DNA from: Pseudomonas chlororaphis
GTDB lineage: Bacteria; Pseudomonadota; Gammaproteobacteria; Pseudomonadales; Pseudomonadaceae
Direction of reading: 5' to 3'
Assembly: GCF_000783395.1 (NCBI RefSeq)
Contig: NZ_JSFK01000002.1
Span: 434,001-498,000, forward strand
Length of the DNA stretch: 64,000 bases
The notes below the pieces were generated by a model. It saw only the letters and a list, made by a program, of their open reading frames with translations, did no database searches and was not told the origin of the DNA. Shown here in pieces: positions 36,676 through 46,915 of this stretch. A program made the translations under genes and the position numbers. Positions within the stretch are counted from its first letter, which is position 1. Every line of letters starts with the position of its first letter.

Positions 36676-38039
36676 CGCGCTTGCTGGTGGAGTGCACCCA
36701 TGTGTTTAAACACCCGACGGTCAACTCGGGTATTCAGCGCGTGGTTCGCAATGTCATCAAGCAGCTGCCTGCCAGTGCTGAAGGCGCCGAATGCCTGCCG
36801 GTGGTGGTGCTCAATGGCGAACTCTATCGCGTGCTGCAATTGGCATCGCTCGACACGCCTTTTTTCAACAGGCTGGAAACCTTCGGTGGACGCTTGGAAC
36901 GTCTCGCCCATCGCTTCTGGCAATGGCATCAGAAGCGCGATGCACAATGCACCTCAAAACTGGCGCGACGGGTTTTGTATGTCGGTTATCGGCTGAGCAT
37001 TTTCGCGGCGTTCGGCCTGCCGATCCGCCTGATTCGACGGATCAATCGCACGCAGTTGCTTAAACGTTGTTCACCCCTGCAACACCAGCCGGGCGATCAA
37101 CTGGTGCTGCTGGATTCTTCCTGGCACTCGGATTTTTTCGCCCACGTCGAACGGCTCAAACGTGACGGCGTCGGCATGATTGCGGTGATCTACGACTTGA
37201 TCCCGCTGACTCATCCACAGTTTTACGACTCGCGTCTGGTCGAAGTTTTCAGCGAGTGGTTCGACTGGATCACCCGCACGGCCGATGGCTACATGGCGAT
37301 TTCCGCCACAGTGCGCGATCAGGTGCGTGATGAGTTACAGCGGCGAATGGGGCGCGAGCAGACCGAGAAGCGCTGGTTCGATTTCTTTCACCTGGGTTCC
37401 GAACTCGATCTGCACAACAATCAGGCAACGGTCGAACCGCGCCTGAAGCGGTTATTCACGACAACAGATCCGGTCTACCTGATGGTCAGCACGATCGAGC
37501 CGCGCAAGAATCACGCGTATCTGCTCGACGCCTTCGAACGCGCCTGGGCCGCAGGCTCAACGGCACGACTGTGTATCGCCGGGCGAATCGGCTGGAAGTG
37601 CGACGCGCTGCTCGAGCGGGTGCGTAATCATCCGCAACTGAACCAGCGTCTGTTCATGTTCAACGACCTCAGCGACACCAGCCTCGAACACGCCTACGCC
37701 CACGCCAGCGCGTTGGTGTTCCCTTCGTTCGTCGAAGGCTTTGGCTTGCCCCTGGTGGAAGCCATGCAGCGTGGCTTGCCGGCGATGGGCAGCGATATTG
37801 CGGTATTTCGCGAGATTGGCGGCGAGTTCATGGCGTACTTTGATCTGCAGGACCCGCAAAGCCTTGCCGACCTGATCGACCAATTCCAGCGCAACGGCCA
37901 GTTCCCGGCGGGCCGCGATGTCACGGACTGGCAGTGGATCGGCTGGCGTGAAGCCAGTCAGCAACTGGCCGAGCGCTGTGTGCGTAATGTTCTGCAAGCG
38001 CCAGCGGCGCCGGCGAGGCAGCATGCGCATAGCGCTTAA
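36672..38039 (+). CDS. wbpX: glycosyltransferase WbpX-like
   Basis: A GT4-type glycosyltransferase of 455 residues, expected to add D-rhamnose units of the CPA chain. The C-terminal GT-B domain shows STIEPRKNHAYLLDAFERA near 275 and FPSFVEGFGLPLVEAMQRGLP near 355. The N-terminal domain starts LLVECTHVFKHPTVNSGIQRVV. Assignment to WbpX rests on operon order (wzt-wbpX-wbpY-wbpZ). It overlaps wzt by four bases and wbpY by 17. Confidence 0.85.
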   Translation: MTRLLVECTHVFKHPTVNSGIQRVVRNVIKQLPASAEGAECLPVVVLNGELYRVLQLASLDTPFFNRLETFGGRLERLAHRFWQWHQKRDAQCTSKLARRVLYVGYRLSIFAAFGLPIRLIRRINRTQLLKRCSPLQHQPGDQLVLLDSSWHSDFFAHVERLKRDGVGMIAVIYDLIPLTHPQFYDSRLVEVFSEWFDWITRTADGYMAISATVRDQVRDELQRRMGREQTEKRWFDFFHLGSELDLHNNQATVEPRLKRLFTTTDPVYLMVSTIEPRKNHAYLLDAFERAWAAGSTARLCIAGRIGWKCDALLERVRNHPQLNQRLFMFNDLSDTSLEHAYAHASALVFPSFVEGFGLPLVEAMQRGLPAMGSDIAVFREIGGEFMAYFDLQDPQSLADLIDQFQRNGQFPAGRDVTDWQWIGWREASQQLAERCVRNVLQAPAAPARQHAHSA

Positions 38040-39153
38040 CGCTCGCATTCTTCAGGCACCGCGCACCGGCATCGGCCATTACGTTGCCGAGCTGGTCAAC
38101 GCCTTGCGCAACGAGCCCGACGTTGACGTGACATTGTTCCACGGCTGGGGCTGGAGCTCGGCACTGCCGGAGGCGGCCATGCCCGGTTACTCGCGCCTGA
38201 CGCCGCTATTGCGGCAGATTCCCGGGGCCTATCAGGCGCGTCGCTGGCTGGAGCAGAAACGCTTCGATCAGGGCCGCGCGCAAGGCATCGACCTCTATCA
38301 CGAACCGAGCCTGTGGCCGCTGGCCTTCGACGGCCCGACCGTGATCACCCTGCACGACCTGACCCACCTGCACTTCCCCGAGACCCAGCCACCGGCACGG
38401 CTCAAGGAAATCGAGCGTCGATTGACTGTCGGGGTGCAACAGGCGCAGGTGATTCTCACCGACTCGCAAGCGATTGCCGACGAAGCTCAAGCGTATTTCG
38501 GGCTGCCTGCCGAGCGCTTTGTGGTGGCCCCACTGGGCGTCGCCGCGCGCTTTCATCCGCGTGAGGCGAGCGCTATTGACGCAGTGCTCAAGGCGCACGC
38601 GGTCGAGGCGCGGGAGTATTTCCTGTGTGTGGGCACGCTGGAGCCGCGCAAGAATCTTGGCCTGGCCTTGCGCGCCCATGCCCTGCTGCCGGAAGCGCTG
38701 CGTCAGCGCTTTCCGCTGCTGATCGTCGGCATGGCCGGGTGGCAGCGCGAGCAGTTCAGTGAAGCGTTGCGTCAGGCACTGGCCAGCGGGCATGTGTGCC
38801 TGCTCGGTTATCTGCCCGACGAACACGTGGCGCAACTGTTGGCCGGTGCCCGGGCGCTGATTTTTCCATCGTTGTATGAAGGTTTTGGTCTGCCGGTACT
38901 GGAGGCCATGGCCAGTGGCACACCGGTGCTGCTCACGCGTTCTTCGGCGATGCCGGAAGTCGCCGGTGCAGCGGGCAACTATATTGAAGCTGACGATGCA
39001 GAAGGCCTGCGTGATGCGCTGAGCCGACTGATCGACGATCAAGCGCATTGGCAGGCATGCCAAGAAGCCGGGTTGCAGCAGTCACGGCTTTTTTCCTGGG
39101 AGCGTTGTGCACAGGCTACGGCCAGTGCCTACCGCCAGGCCATGGGAGGTTGA
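38023..39153 (+). CDS. wbpY: glycosyltransferase WbpY-like
   Basis: A GT4 family enzyme of 376 residues, one of the D-rhamnosyltransferases of CPA. Typical features are LNARILQAPRTGIGHYVAEL at the start, GTLEPRKNLGLALRAH near 205 and FPSLYEGFGLPVLEAMASGTPVL near 285. ATG 38023 with GAGG upstream is used; the longer frame from 37918 overlaps wbpX and is rejected. Confidence 0.86.
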   Translation: MRIALNARILQAPRTGIGHYVAELVNALRNEPDVDVTLFHGWGWSSALPEAAMPGYSRLTPLLRQIPGAYQARRWLEQKRFDQGRAQGIDLYHEPSLWPLAFDGPTVITLHDLTHLHFPETQPPARLKEIERRLTVGVQQAQVILTDSQAIADEAQAYFGLPAERFVVAPLGVAARFHPREASAIDAVLKAHAVEAREYFLCVGTLEPRKNLGLALRAHALLPEALRQRFPLLIVGMAGWQREQFSEALRQALASGHVCLLGYLPDEHVAQLLAGARALIFPSLYEGFGLPVLEAMASGTPVLLTRSSAMPEVAGAAGNYIEADDAEGLRDALSRLIDDQAHWQACQEAGLQQSRLFSWERCAQATASAYRQAMGG

Positions 39154-40284
39154 ATGCGAGTTCTTCATTTTTTCAAGACGTACCTGCCTGACTCGGTCGG
39201 CGGCATTGAGCAAGTGATCTTCCAGCTGTGCGAAAGCGGCGCCCAGCACGGTATCGACGGCCAGGTGCTGACGCTCAGTGCTGACCCGACACCGCCCGTG
39301 GTGAAATTGGGCAAGCACGAAGTGCACCGCGCCAAACTCGACATCCAGTTCGCCTCCACCGGTTTTTCCTGGAGCGTGTTCAAGCAGTTTCGTGAGATGG
39401 CGGCCGAGGCCGACGTGGTCAATTACCACTTCCCGTGGCCGTTCATGGACCTGGTGCATTTCGCCAGCGTCAGGAACAAGCCCACTGTGGTGACCTACCA
39501 CTCGGACATCATTCGCCAGAAGCACTTGCTGAAACTTTACCGGCCACTGATGAACCGCTTCCTCGCCAGTGCTGACCGTATCGTCGCAGCCTCACCAAAC
39601 TATCTGCACACAAGCGATGTTTTGCAGCAGTTTCAGGACAAGACCCGAGTGATTCCCTATGGTTTGAACAAGGCCGGTTATCCACAGCCTGATGCCGAAC
39701 GGATGAATCGCTGGCGCCAGCAGCTTGGGGACAAGTTTTTCCTGTTTGTCGGCGTGATGCGTTACTACAAAGGCCTGCACATTTTGCTCGAGGCCCTTAA
39801 AGACGTGGACTATCCCGTGGTCATTGTCGGCGCCGGGCCATTGGAACTGGAGCTGCACGCACAGGCGCAAGCGCTGGGCCTGCGCAATATTCATTTCCTC
39901 GGACGCCTGGGTGATGAGGACAAAGTCGCGCTGCTGCAACTGAGCTACGCCATTGTGTTCCCGTCGCACCTGCGCTCGGAAGCGTTCGGCATTTCTTTGC
40001 TGGAGGGAGCGATGTACGGCAAACCGATGATCTCCAGCGAGATCGGCACCGGCACCAGCTACATCAATATCCACAACGAAACCGGGCTGGTGGTACCGCC
40101 AAGTCATCCACAGGCATTTCGCGAAGCGATGCGCACCCTTTGGGAAGACCCGGTGCGCGCCGCCGCCATGGGGGTGAAAGCCGAAGCGCGTTACCGGCAG
40201 TTATTCACCGCCGATGAAATGGGCCGTAAGTGGACGGAGCTGTATCAGGAATTGCTGGAAGAGAAATCGCTGTCCTACGCCTGA
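39154..40284 (+). CDS. wbpZ: glycosyltransferase WbpZ-like
   Basis: A GT4 enzyme of 376 residues, last gene of the CPA operon. It starts MRVLHFFKTYLPDSVGGIEQV and carries FVGVMRYYKGLHILLEAL near 195 and FPSHLRSEAFGISLLEGAMYGKPMI near 270. In P. aeruginosa WbpZ adds the first rhamnose of the linker. The start codon follows the wbpY stop with no gap. A REP fragment lies just after the stop. Confidence 0.87.
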   Translation: MRVLHFFKTYLPDSVGGIEQVIFQLCESGAQHGIDGQVLTLSADPTPPVVKLGKHEVHRAKLDIQFASTGFSWSVFKQFREMAAEADVVNYHFPWPFMDLVHFASVRNKPTVVTYHSDIIRQKHLLKLYRPLMNRFLASADRIVAASPNYLHTSDVLQQFQDKTRVIPYGLNKAGYPQPDAERMNRWRQQLGDKFFLFVGVMRYYKGLHILLEALKDVDYPVVIVGAGPLELELHAQAQALGLRNIHFLGRLGDEDKVALLQLSYAIVFPSHLRSEAFGISLLEGAMYGKPMISSEIGTGTSYINIHNETGLVVPPSHPQAFREAMRTLWEDPVRAAAMGVKAEARYRQLFTADEMGRKWTELYQELLEEKSLSYA

Positions 40285-40307
40285 GCGTGGGTTGAACACC
40301 GATCCCC

Positions 40308-40330
40308 TGTAGGAGCTGCCGAAGGCTCGG
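40308..40330. repeat. REP element fragment
   Basis: TGTAGGAGCTGCCGAAGGCT at 40308-40327 is half of the Pseudomonas GTAGGAGCTGCCGAAGGCTGCGA REP type. It lies between the convergent ends of wbpZ and the ferredoxin-fusion gene. Confidence 0.75.
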
Positions 40331-40331
40331 G

Positions 40332-42362
40332 TTACAGGTCTAACACCAGTGGCTGCGTGCTTTGTGCCGGAACTGCACAGCAGATCAGCACATGTCCCGC
40401 TTCCGGAATATCCGCCGGCGGCTGTGGATAATTCACTGCACCGCTGATCAGTCGGGTCTTGCAGGTGCCGCACGAACCACCCCGGCAACTGAACTCCGGA
40501 CGTAAACCCCGGCTTTCCGCCAGCTCCAGCAAACTCCCGCCATCGGGCTGCCAGCGCGCCTCTTTTGCCGAGCGCTCGAACACCACCGGCACCGAAGTCG
40601 TCGCTGCGGGCGGTTGCTCGATCACGATCGCATCCGCATCGGCCTGACGTTTCAGGGTCGACGGGCCAAAGGTTTCCGCATGAATCTGCGCGTCGCGCAC
40701 ATCCAGTTCACGCAAAGTGTCGTACAGCCCTTGGGTAAAAGCACCGGGGCCGCAGAGCACAAAGTCGAGCTGGTCGAAATCCTCGGCATCCAGCAGGTTT
40801 CTTAGCACGGTACCGTCGATGCGCCCATGCACATCGAAATCCTCGCCCTCTTGCAGATCGGCTTCCGGCTGGCTGAGCAAGCGCAGGACTCGCACAGAGT
40901 CGCCTGCGGTTTCCAGCAAACGATCCAGCTCCTGGCGAAACGGCTGGTCCGCCAGACTGCGCGAACTCTGCAGCAACAGCGTCGGACGAATCCCTCGCGT
41001 CCGTAGGCCTTGGTAGACCACCTCGCGCAGCATCGACAGCAACGGCGTGATGCCCACACCGGCGGCCAGCAGCACCAACGGTCGCTGCTCCAGCGGTGCC
41101 ACGGTGAAATGCCCCTGCGGCGCCCGCGCCTCAAGCACATCGCCAACGCGGATCTGCTCATGCAGGTGCGACGAAATCAGCCCTTCGCGCTTGACGCTGA
41201 TCCGGTAGAAACCATCCGATGGCGCACTCGAAAGACTGTAGGTGCGGATATGCACCTCGCCATCAATGGTGAAACGCAGCGGCAAATGCTGGCCGGCGAG
41301 AAATACCGGCAAACCGGCGCCATCGGTTGGCTCCAGATAGATTGAACGGATGCTGCGACTTTCTGCTTCGATCTTCGCTACGCGCAGCGGCCGCCACTGG
41401 TTGCCCAGCGCCTGCGCCTGCAACCGCGCGTCCGCCTCGGCCCAATTGCCGGTCAACAGACTGGTCGGCGACATGCCGTCGAAGCGCCAGCGCAACGCCA
41501 GGGCTGCCGGACGTCGCACCAGCTTCTCCACTTCAAATGTCCACAACCGCTCCGCACCTTGAAAGGCCTCGATCTGCGGGTCATCGAGAAGGATCTCGGT
41601 ACGCCCGCTGAGTTGCAGCAGATCGCCTGTGGAAAAGTCGATGAACAGCAAGCCAGCCTTGGGATTCAGCAACAAATTGCCGAGGGTGTTGAAATGCAGA
41701 TTGCCGGCGAAGTCGGGGATGGTCAGACGATTGCCTTCCACCCGCACGAAACCGGCCTGGCCGCCCCGGTGGGAAACATCCACCGCGCGATCGCCCTCGA
41801 CATCCACATAACTGGCGACAAAAAACGTATCGGCACCAGTGATCAGCGCAATGGCCGCGTCATCAAGGCCGTGCAGATGTTCGGCCGGGCGAGTCTGCGG
41901 ATCCGTCAGGGGCACCCGCTGAAACTGACGCAGTTGAATGTATTGCGGACAGTTGCCGAAGGCCTGATCCACGCTCACATCAAAACCGTGAGCGCTCAGA
42001 TTGCCGACATGGCCGTTGAGGCGATTGCGCCGGCGGGTGTGCAACTCGATACCGAGCAAACCGATCGGCTCGCCGTTACCCAACTGCGCCGGGTCATCGG
42101 CAGCAGGCTGGCTGGCGAAATGCAGATGCTCGGGATCCGGCGAGTGGGCAAACCCCGGCGCGCCTTCGAGCACACTGGCCCACGGCCGCCCATCTGCATC
42201 AACTGCGCCGTACAGCATGAAGGGCAGTTGCCGATAGAACTCACGGTGCTGATCCGGCATCCAGGTGCGAATCACCTTGCGCCCGAAGGCTTCCATACGT
42301 TCGGCAACGCCGACATGGGCCTGCAATTGCTGTTCGCCAGCGTGCCACGGTGAACGTTCCAT
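40332..42362 (-). CDS. fusion flavoprotein: PNPOx-like domain + FNR-like reductase + 2Fe-2S ferredoxin
   Basis: A 676-residue redox fusion. The first ~290 residues resemble the pyridoxamine-phosphate-oxidase-like FMN-binding split barrel. Residues about 320-560 form a ferredoxin-reductase module with FAD motif RTYSLSSAP and NAD site LLAAGVGITPLLSMLREV and CGPGAF. The C-terminus is a plant-type 2Fe-2S ferredoxin with CRGGSCGTC and a fourth Cys (ICCAVP). ATG 42362 follows GAGAGG; the GTG at 42365 is the alternative. The substrate is unknown. GST and LysR genes lie upstream on the same strand. Confidence 0.87.
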   Translation of the reverse strand: MERSPWHAGEQQLQAHVGVAERMEAFGRKVIRTWMPDQHREFYRQLPFMLYGAVDADGRPWASVLEGAPGFAHSPDPEHLHFASQPAADDPAQLGNGEPIGLLGIELHTRRRNRLNGHVGNLSAHGFDVSVDQAFGNCPQYIQLRQFQRVPLTDPQTRPAEHLHGLDDAAIALITGADTFFVASYVDVEGDRAVDVSHRGGQAGFVRVEGNRLTIPDFAGNLHFNTLGNLLLNPKAGLLFIDFSTGDLLQLSGRTEILLDDPQIEAFQGAERLWTFEVEKLVRRPAALALRWRFDGMSPTSLLTGNWAEADARLQAQALGNQWRPLRVAKIEAESRSIRSIYLEPTDGAGLPVFLAGQHLPLRFTIDGEVHIRTYSLSSAPSDGFYRISVKREGLISSHLHEQIRVGDVLEARAPQGHFTVAPLEQRPLVLLAAGVGITPLLSMLREVVYQGLRTRGIRPTLLLQSSRSLADQPFRQELDRLLETAGDSVRVLRLLSQPEADLQEGEDFDVHGRIDGTVLRNLLDAEDFDQLDFVLCGPGAFTQGLYDTLRELDVRDAQIHAETFGPSTLKRQADADAIVIEQPPAATTSVPVVFERSAKEARWQPDGGSLLELAESRGLRPEFSCRGGSCGTCKTRLISGAVNYPQPPADIPEAGHVLICCAVPAQSTQPLVLDL

Positions 42363-42407
42363 CACGACCTCTCCCCTGCACCGTCGGCGCAGTGTGGATT
42401 GCGAAAA

Positions 42408-43034
42408 TCAGGCGGTGGTTTGCAGACCCGCAACAGTGCGCGGCATGCCGACGAAGCCGGGCAATGCTTCAACCCGGGCCAGCCAGGCGCGGACGTTGCC
42501 GTAGTCATCCAGCGACACGTTGCCTTCCGGCGCGTGGGCGATGTAACTGTAGGCCGAAACGTCGGCAATGGTCGGTTCGTCGCCGGCCAGATACGGCGTT
42601 TTGCCCAACTCGATGTCCATCACCTTGAGCAGGTTGTGCGCACGGGTAATCGCTTCTTCTGCATTCAGTTGGGCACCAAACACCGTGACCAATCGCGCAG
42701 CGGCGGGTCCGAAAGCAATCGGCCCGGCGGCGGCCGACAACCAGCGCTGTACCCGTGCGGCGCCGACAGGATCGGTTGGCAGCCAACGACCATGGCCGTA
42801 TTTCTGCGCGAGATACACCAGAATCGCGTTGGAATCGGCCAACACCACGCCGTCGTCATCAATGGCCGGCACCTGGCCAAAACTGTTGATCGCCAGATAC
42901 GCCGGCTGCTTGTGCTCACCTTTGGCCAGATCGACAAAGATCAGCTCGGTCGGCAATTGCAGCAGGGACAACATCAGCTCGACACGGTGGGCGTGGCCGG
43001 AACGTGGAAAGTTGTAGAGTTTGATCGCTTGCAT
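42408..43034 (-). CDS. glutathione S-transferase
   Basis: A soluble GST of 208 residues. The N-terminal thioredoxin-like domain (about 1-80) carries [18 protein letters not shown] with a Ser/Arg active-site segment and the glutathione-binding [23 protein letters not shown]. The C-terminal all-helical domain includes [15 protein letters not shown]. The physiological substrate is unknown. It follows the LysR gene after about 105 bp. Confidence 0.9.
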   Translation of the reverse strand: MQAIKLYNFPRSGHAHRVELMLSLLQLPTELIFVDLAKGEHKQPAYLAINSFGQVPAIDDDGVVLADSNAILVYLAQKYGHGRWLPTDPVGAARVQRWLSAAAGPIAFGPAAARLVTVFGAQLNAEEAITRAHNLLKVMDIELGKTPYLAGDEPTIADVSAYSYIAHAPEGNVSLDDYGNVRAWLARVEALPGFVGMPRTVAGLQTTA

Positions 43035-43139
43035 GGTCGACTCCGCTGAACAGTGGCGCCGCTGCGAGGATGAGAGCGCCGATGGAGGCCATCTTGCGCT
43101 GATCGCGAAAACAACAGAATCACCAGCAACTGCAATCGA

Positions 43140-44066
43140 TTATTTCAGCTCATGCAATAACGCTGCATGTTTAAGCGCTGGGTGCTCACGCAAAGCCTTG
43201 GCCGTGAAATCGACGAAACTGCGGATTCGCGCTGGCGCCTTGCGCCCACCCTGATAAACCACGTGGATCGGCAATGGCGGCAGCTCAAATTCGGCGAGGA
43301 CGATTTCCAGCTCACCGGTGGCGATTTTGCTGGCGACTTGGTAGGACAGCACCCGAGTCAACCCCAGCCCCATGCAGGCCGCAGTGATCGCAGCCTGATT
43401 GGCGGTAACGATCAGACGCGGCTCAGGACGAACGCTGAGCGGTTCGCCAGCGTCGAGAAACGGCCAACTGCGTTGCTGACCAATCGCTGAAGTCGCCACT
43501 ACTGGCGCGCCAGCCAACGCGTGGGGATGAGCTGGTCGACCATACTTGGCAAAGTAATCCGGCGAGCCGCAAATGACCCGACGCACCTCACCGACCCGAA
43601 TCGCATGCTGACTGCTGTCCGGCAGATCACCGATGCGCACCGCCACATCGATGCCTTCCTCGACCATGTTGACGATCCGATCAACCAACACAGCGTTGAT
43701 CGTGACATCCGGGTACTGCGCGAGATAACGCGCCATCACCGGCGTCACAAACAAATCACCGAACAACACCGGCGCGGTGACCGTCAATTGCCCGCGCGGC
43801 TCGGCATGACTGCCCGCCGCCGAATCCTCGGCTTCCTGCACCTCGGCGAGAATCCTCCGGCAATCTTCAAGATACCGTTGCCCCGCTTCGCTCAAATGCA
43901 CACTGCGCGTGGTGCGGATCAACAACTGCGTGCCGATACGCTGCTCCAGCGCCGCCACGGCGCGCGTGACGCTGGCGGCTGACAAACCCAGACGCCGCGC
44001 CGCCGCTGAGAAGCCTTGCTCCTGGGCGACAGTGGTGAAGATGTGCATTTCCTGGAAGCGGTCCAT
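43140..44066 (-). CDS. LysR family transcriptional regulator
   Basis: A 308-residue LysR regulator. The winged helix-turn-helix covers about 1-60 (FTTVAQEQGFSAAARRLGLSAASVTRAVAALEQRIG). The effector domain follows at about 90-295. The GST gene downstream on the same strand is a possible target, although LysR targets are usually divergent. It ends 105 bp before the GST start. Confidence 0.92.
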   Translation of the reverse strand: MDRFQEMHIFTTVAQEQGFSAAARRLGLSAASVTRAVAALEQRIGTQLLIRTTRSVHLSEAGQRYLEDCRRILAEVQEAEDSAAGSHAEPRGQLTVTAPVLFGDLFVTPVMARYLAQYPDVTINAVLVDRIVNMVEEGIDVAVRIGDLPDSSQHAIRVGEVRRVICGSPDYFAKYGRPAHPHALAGAPVVATSAIGQQRSWPFLDAGEPLSVRPEPRLIVTANQAAITAACMGLGLTRVLSYQVASKIATGELEIVLAEFELPPLPIHVVYQGGRKAPARIRSFVDFTAKALREHPALKHAALLHELK

Positions 44067-44087
44067 GGTGCCTCTCGAGTCAGATAC

Positions 44088-44115
44088 AAAAATCGCAGCC
44101 GAAGCTGCGATTTTT
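44088..44115. terminator. rho-independent terminator after glmS
   Basis: AAAAATCGCAGC and GCTGCGATTTTT form a 12-bp stem around CGAA. Read on the minus strand it lies 27 bp after the glmS stop and ahead of the LysR gene. T runs exist on both sides. Confidence 0.85.
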
Positions 44116-44141
44116 TTGTGCCGATATCAGCTGTGGATAAC

Positions 44142-45974
44142 TTATTCCACCGTCACCGACTTCGCCAGGTTACGCGGCTGATCGACGTCCGTGCCTTTAA
44201 GCACCGCCACGTAGTACGACAGCAACTGCAACGGAACCGTGTAGAGGATTGGCGAAAGGATGTCGTGGATATGCGGCATCTGCACCACGTGGGTGCCTTC
44301 GCCGTTGGTCATGCCGGCTTTTTCGTCGGCGAACACGATCAGTTCGCCGCCACGGGCGCGGACTTCCTGCAGGTTGGACTTGAGCTTTTCCAGCAGTTCG
44401 TTATTCGGCGCCACGGTAACCACTGGCATGTCGTTGTCCACAAGCGCCAGCGGGCCGTGTTTCAGTTCGCCGGCCGGGTAGGCTTCGGCGTGGATGTAGG
44501 AGATTTCCTTGAGTTTCAGCGCACCTTCCATCGCCACCGGGAACTGCGCACCGCGACCGAGGAACAGGGTGTGGTTTTTCTCGGCGAACAGTTCGGCGAT
44601 TTTTTCCACGGTGCTGTCCATGGCCAGTGCTTCGCCGAGACGGGTTGGCAGGCGACGCAATTCTTCGACCAGACGTGCTTCGACGCCATCAGCCAGGGTG
44701 CCGCGCACTTGGCCCAGCGACAGGGTCAGCAGCAGCAGACCAACCAATTGCGTGGTGAACGCTTTGGTCGAGGCCACGCCGATTTCACGGCCGGCCTGGG
44801 TCAGCAGGGTCAGATCGGATTCGCGTACCAGCGAGCTGATGCCGACGTTGCAAATGGCCAGACTGGCGAGGAAGCCGAGTTCCTTGGCGTTGCGCAGGGC
44901 AGCCAGGGTGTCGGCGGTTTCGCCGGATTGCGAGATGGTCACGAACAGGGTGTCCGGCTGCACCACCACTTTGCGGTAGCGGAATTCGCTGGCTACTTCG
45001 ACTTGGCAAGGAATGCCGGCCAATTCTTCGAGCCAGTAACGCGCGACCATACCGGCGTGATAACTGGTGCCGCAGGCGACGATTTGTACATTGCGGACCT
45101 TGGCGAACAGCTCGGCGGCTTGCGGGCCGAATGCCTGCACCAGAACCTGATCATTGCTCAGGCGACCTTCGAGGGTGCGTTGTACAACGGCCGGTTGCTC
45201 GTGGATTTCCTTGAGCATGTAGTGGCGGTATTCACCTTTGTCGGCGGCTTCGGCACCGTCGCTGTACTGCACGGTCTGGCGCTCGACGGCATTGCCGTTG
45301 ATGTCCCAGATCTGCACGTTATCGCGGCGAATTTCGGCGATATCGCCTTCTTCCAGGTACATGAAGCGGTCGGTGACCTGACGCAGGGCCAACTGGTCAG
45401 AGGCGAGGAAGTTCTCGCCCAGACCCAGACCGATCACCAACGGGCTGCCACTGCGCGCGGCGACCAGACGATCCGGTTGTTTGGCATTGATCACTGCCAG
45501 ACCATAAGCACCGTGCAGCTCCTTGACCGTCGCTTTAAGTGCAACGCTCAGGTCTGGCTGGTCCTTGAGTTTGTGGCTGAGCAGGTGGGCGATGACTTCG
45601 GTGTCGGTGTCCGAAGTAAAAACGTAACCCAGCGCTTTCAGTTGTTCCCGCAGAGCTTCGTGGTTTTCGATGATGCCGTTGTGCACCACGGCGATGTCGC
45701 CGGAGAAATGTGGGTGGGCGTTACGTTCGCAAGGCGCGCCGTGGGTGGCCCAACGGGTGTGAGCAATGCCGAGACGGCCAACCAGCGGATGTTCGGCCAG
45801 CGCTGCTTCGAGTTCGCTGACCTTGCCCGGACGGCGCATGCGCTCAAGGGTTTCGTCGTTGGTGAAGACCGCGACACCAGCGCTGTCATAGCCGCGGTAT
45901 TCAAGGCGCTTGAGGCCTTCGAGCAGGATGGCGGTGATATTACGTTCAGCAACTGCGCCGACAATTCCACACAT
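44142..45974 (-). CDS. glmS: glutamine--fructose-6-phosphate aminotransferase
   Basis: Makes glucosamine-6-phosphate from fructose-6-phosphate and glutamine, the first step to UDP-GlcNAc for cell wall and LPS. It has 610 residues. The start MCGIVGAV puts the catalytic Cys at position 2, so ATG 45974 is certain over the longer frame from 46004. The glutaminase domain (1-230) has ARTRWATHG-like HTRWATHG; two SIS domains follow (about 285-610; SQSGETADT). It lies two bases after glmR. Confidence 0.96.
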   Translation of the reverse strand: MCGIVGAVAERNITAILLEGLKRLEYRGYDSAGVAVFTNDETLERMRRPGKVSELEAALAEHPLVGRLGIAHTRWATHGAPCERNAHPHFSGDIAVVHNGIIENHEALREQLKALGYVFTSDTDTEVIAHLLSHKLKDQPDLSVALKATVKELHGAYGLAVINAKQPDRLVAARSGSPLVIGLGLGENFLASDQLALRQVTDRFMYLEEGDIAEIRRDNVQIWDINGNAVERQTVQYSDGAEAADKGEYRHYMLKEIHEQPAVVQRTLEGRLSNDQVLVQAFGPQAAELFAKVRNVQIVACGTSYHAGMVARYWLEELAGIPCQVEVASEFRYRKVVVQPDTLFVTISQSGETADTLAALRNAKELGFLASLAICNVGISSLVRESDLTLLTQAGREIGVASTKAFTTQLVGLLLLTLSLGQVRGTLADGVEARLVEELRRLPTRLGEALAMDSTVEKIAELFAEKNHTLFLGRGAQFPVAMEGALKLKEISYIHAEAYPAGELKHGPLALVDNDMPVVTVAPNNELLEKLKSNLQEVRARGGELIVFADEKAGMTNGEGTHVVQMPHIHDILSPILYTVPLQLLSYYVAVLKGTDVDQPRNLAKSVTVE

Positions 45975-45976
45975 GC

Positions 45977-46753
45977 TTATTTCTCCTGACTGACAGCCGC
46001 GCAAATCACGGTGATACCGCGGGCCTGTATCTGATCGCGCGCTTCGATAGGCAGGCGATCATCGGTAATTAGGGTATGGACGCTGCTCCACGGCAGTTCC
46101 AGATTGGGGATCTTGCGACCGATCTTGTCGGCTTCGACCATGACGATGACTTCCCGCGCCACTTCAGCCATGACCCGGCTCAAACCGAGCAGCTCATTGA
46201 AGGTCGTGGTACCACGCACCAGATCAATGCCATCGGCGCCAATGAACAACTGGTCAAAGTCGTAAGAGCGTAGTACCTGCTCGGCGACCTGGCCCTGAAA
46301 GGATTCCGAATGCGGATCCCAGGTGCCGCCGGTCATTAGCAGCACCGGTTCGTGCTCGAGTTCGCTCAAGGCGTTGGCGACGTGCAGGGAGTTGGTCATC
46401 ACCACCAGGCCTGGCTGTTGGCCAAGCTCCGGGATCATTGCAGCGGTGGTACTGCCGCTGTCGATGATGATCCGCGCGTGTTCGCGGATGCGTTTCACCG
46501 CCGCGCGGGCAATCGCCTGTTTGTATTTGGAAACGCTCTGCGCAGTTTCCGCGACCAGTTCCTGCGGCATGGTGATCGCCCCGCCGTAGCGGCGCAGCAA
46601 CAGACCATGAGTTTCCAGCGCGGCGAGATCCTTGCGAATCGTAACTTCGGAGGTTTCGAAGCGCTTGGCCAGTTCATCCACACTGACTTCGCCCTGCTCG
46701 TTGAGCAAGGCGAGGATGTTGTGGCGGCGTTGCGGCGTGTTGCGTTTCGACAT
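45977..46753 (-). CDS. glmR: DeoR-family regulator of glmS
   Basis: A 258-residue DeoR/GlpR-type repressor. The N-terminal helix-turn-helix covers about 5-60 ([35 protein letters not shown]), and the sugar-phosphate-sensing domain follows. It lies directly upstream of glmS in an apparent operon, as in P. aeruginosa PA5550 (GlmR). A role in control of amino-sugar synthesis is known for that homologue and assumed here. Confidence 0.9.
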   Translation of the reverse strand: MSKRNTPQRRHNILALLNEQGEVSVDELAKRFETSEVTIRKDLAALETHGLLLRRYGGAITMPQELVAETAQSVSKYKQAIARAAVKRIREHARIIIDSGSTTAAMIPELGQQPGLVVMTNSLHVANALSELEHEPVLLMTGGTWDPHSESFQGQVAEQVLRSYDFDQLFIGADGIDLVRGTTTFNELLGLSRVMAEVAREVIVMVEADKIGRKIPNLELPWSSVHTLITDDRLPIEARDQIQARGITVICAAVSQEK

Positions 46754-46859
46754 GGCGACTTAAGTTTCGATTCGAAAGATAACGGAAGCAATCAAAACCT
46801 ATCGGCTCTAAATCGTCAAGCTGTCGTCCAAAAAAAAACGCAACCCTCAACAGTCCCCA

Positions 46860-46886
46860 TAGGAGCTGCCGAAGGCTGCGATTTTT
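46860..46886. repeat. REP element fragment
   Basis: TAGGAGCTGCCGAAGGCTGC and the following GATTTTT match the same REP class as 40308 and 10100. It lies between glmU (3' end at 46916) and glmR, and may help end glmU transcription. Confidence 0.75.
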
Positions 46887-46915
46887 CTGATCTTCAAAAA
46901 GCCGCTGTGGATAAC

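Noticed and set aside
44016..45989. 657-codon plus-strand frame opposite glmS
   Set aside because: It is a mirror of glmS codon usage in a GC-rich genome; the protein is rich in His/Gln/Phe and has no recognisable domain. The same applies to the long frames opposite glmU (46352-48355), atpD (48846-50267) and atpA (51128-53209).
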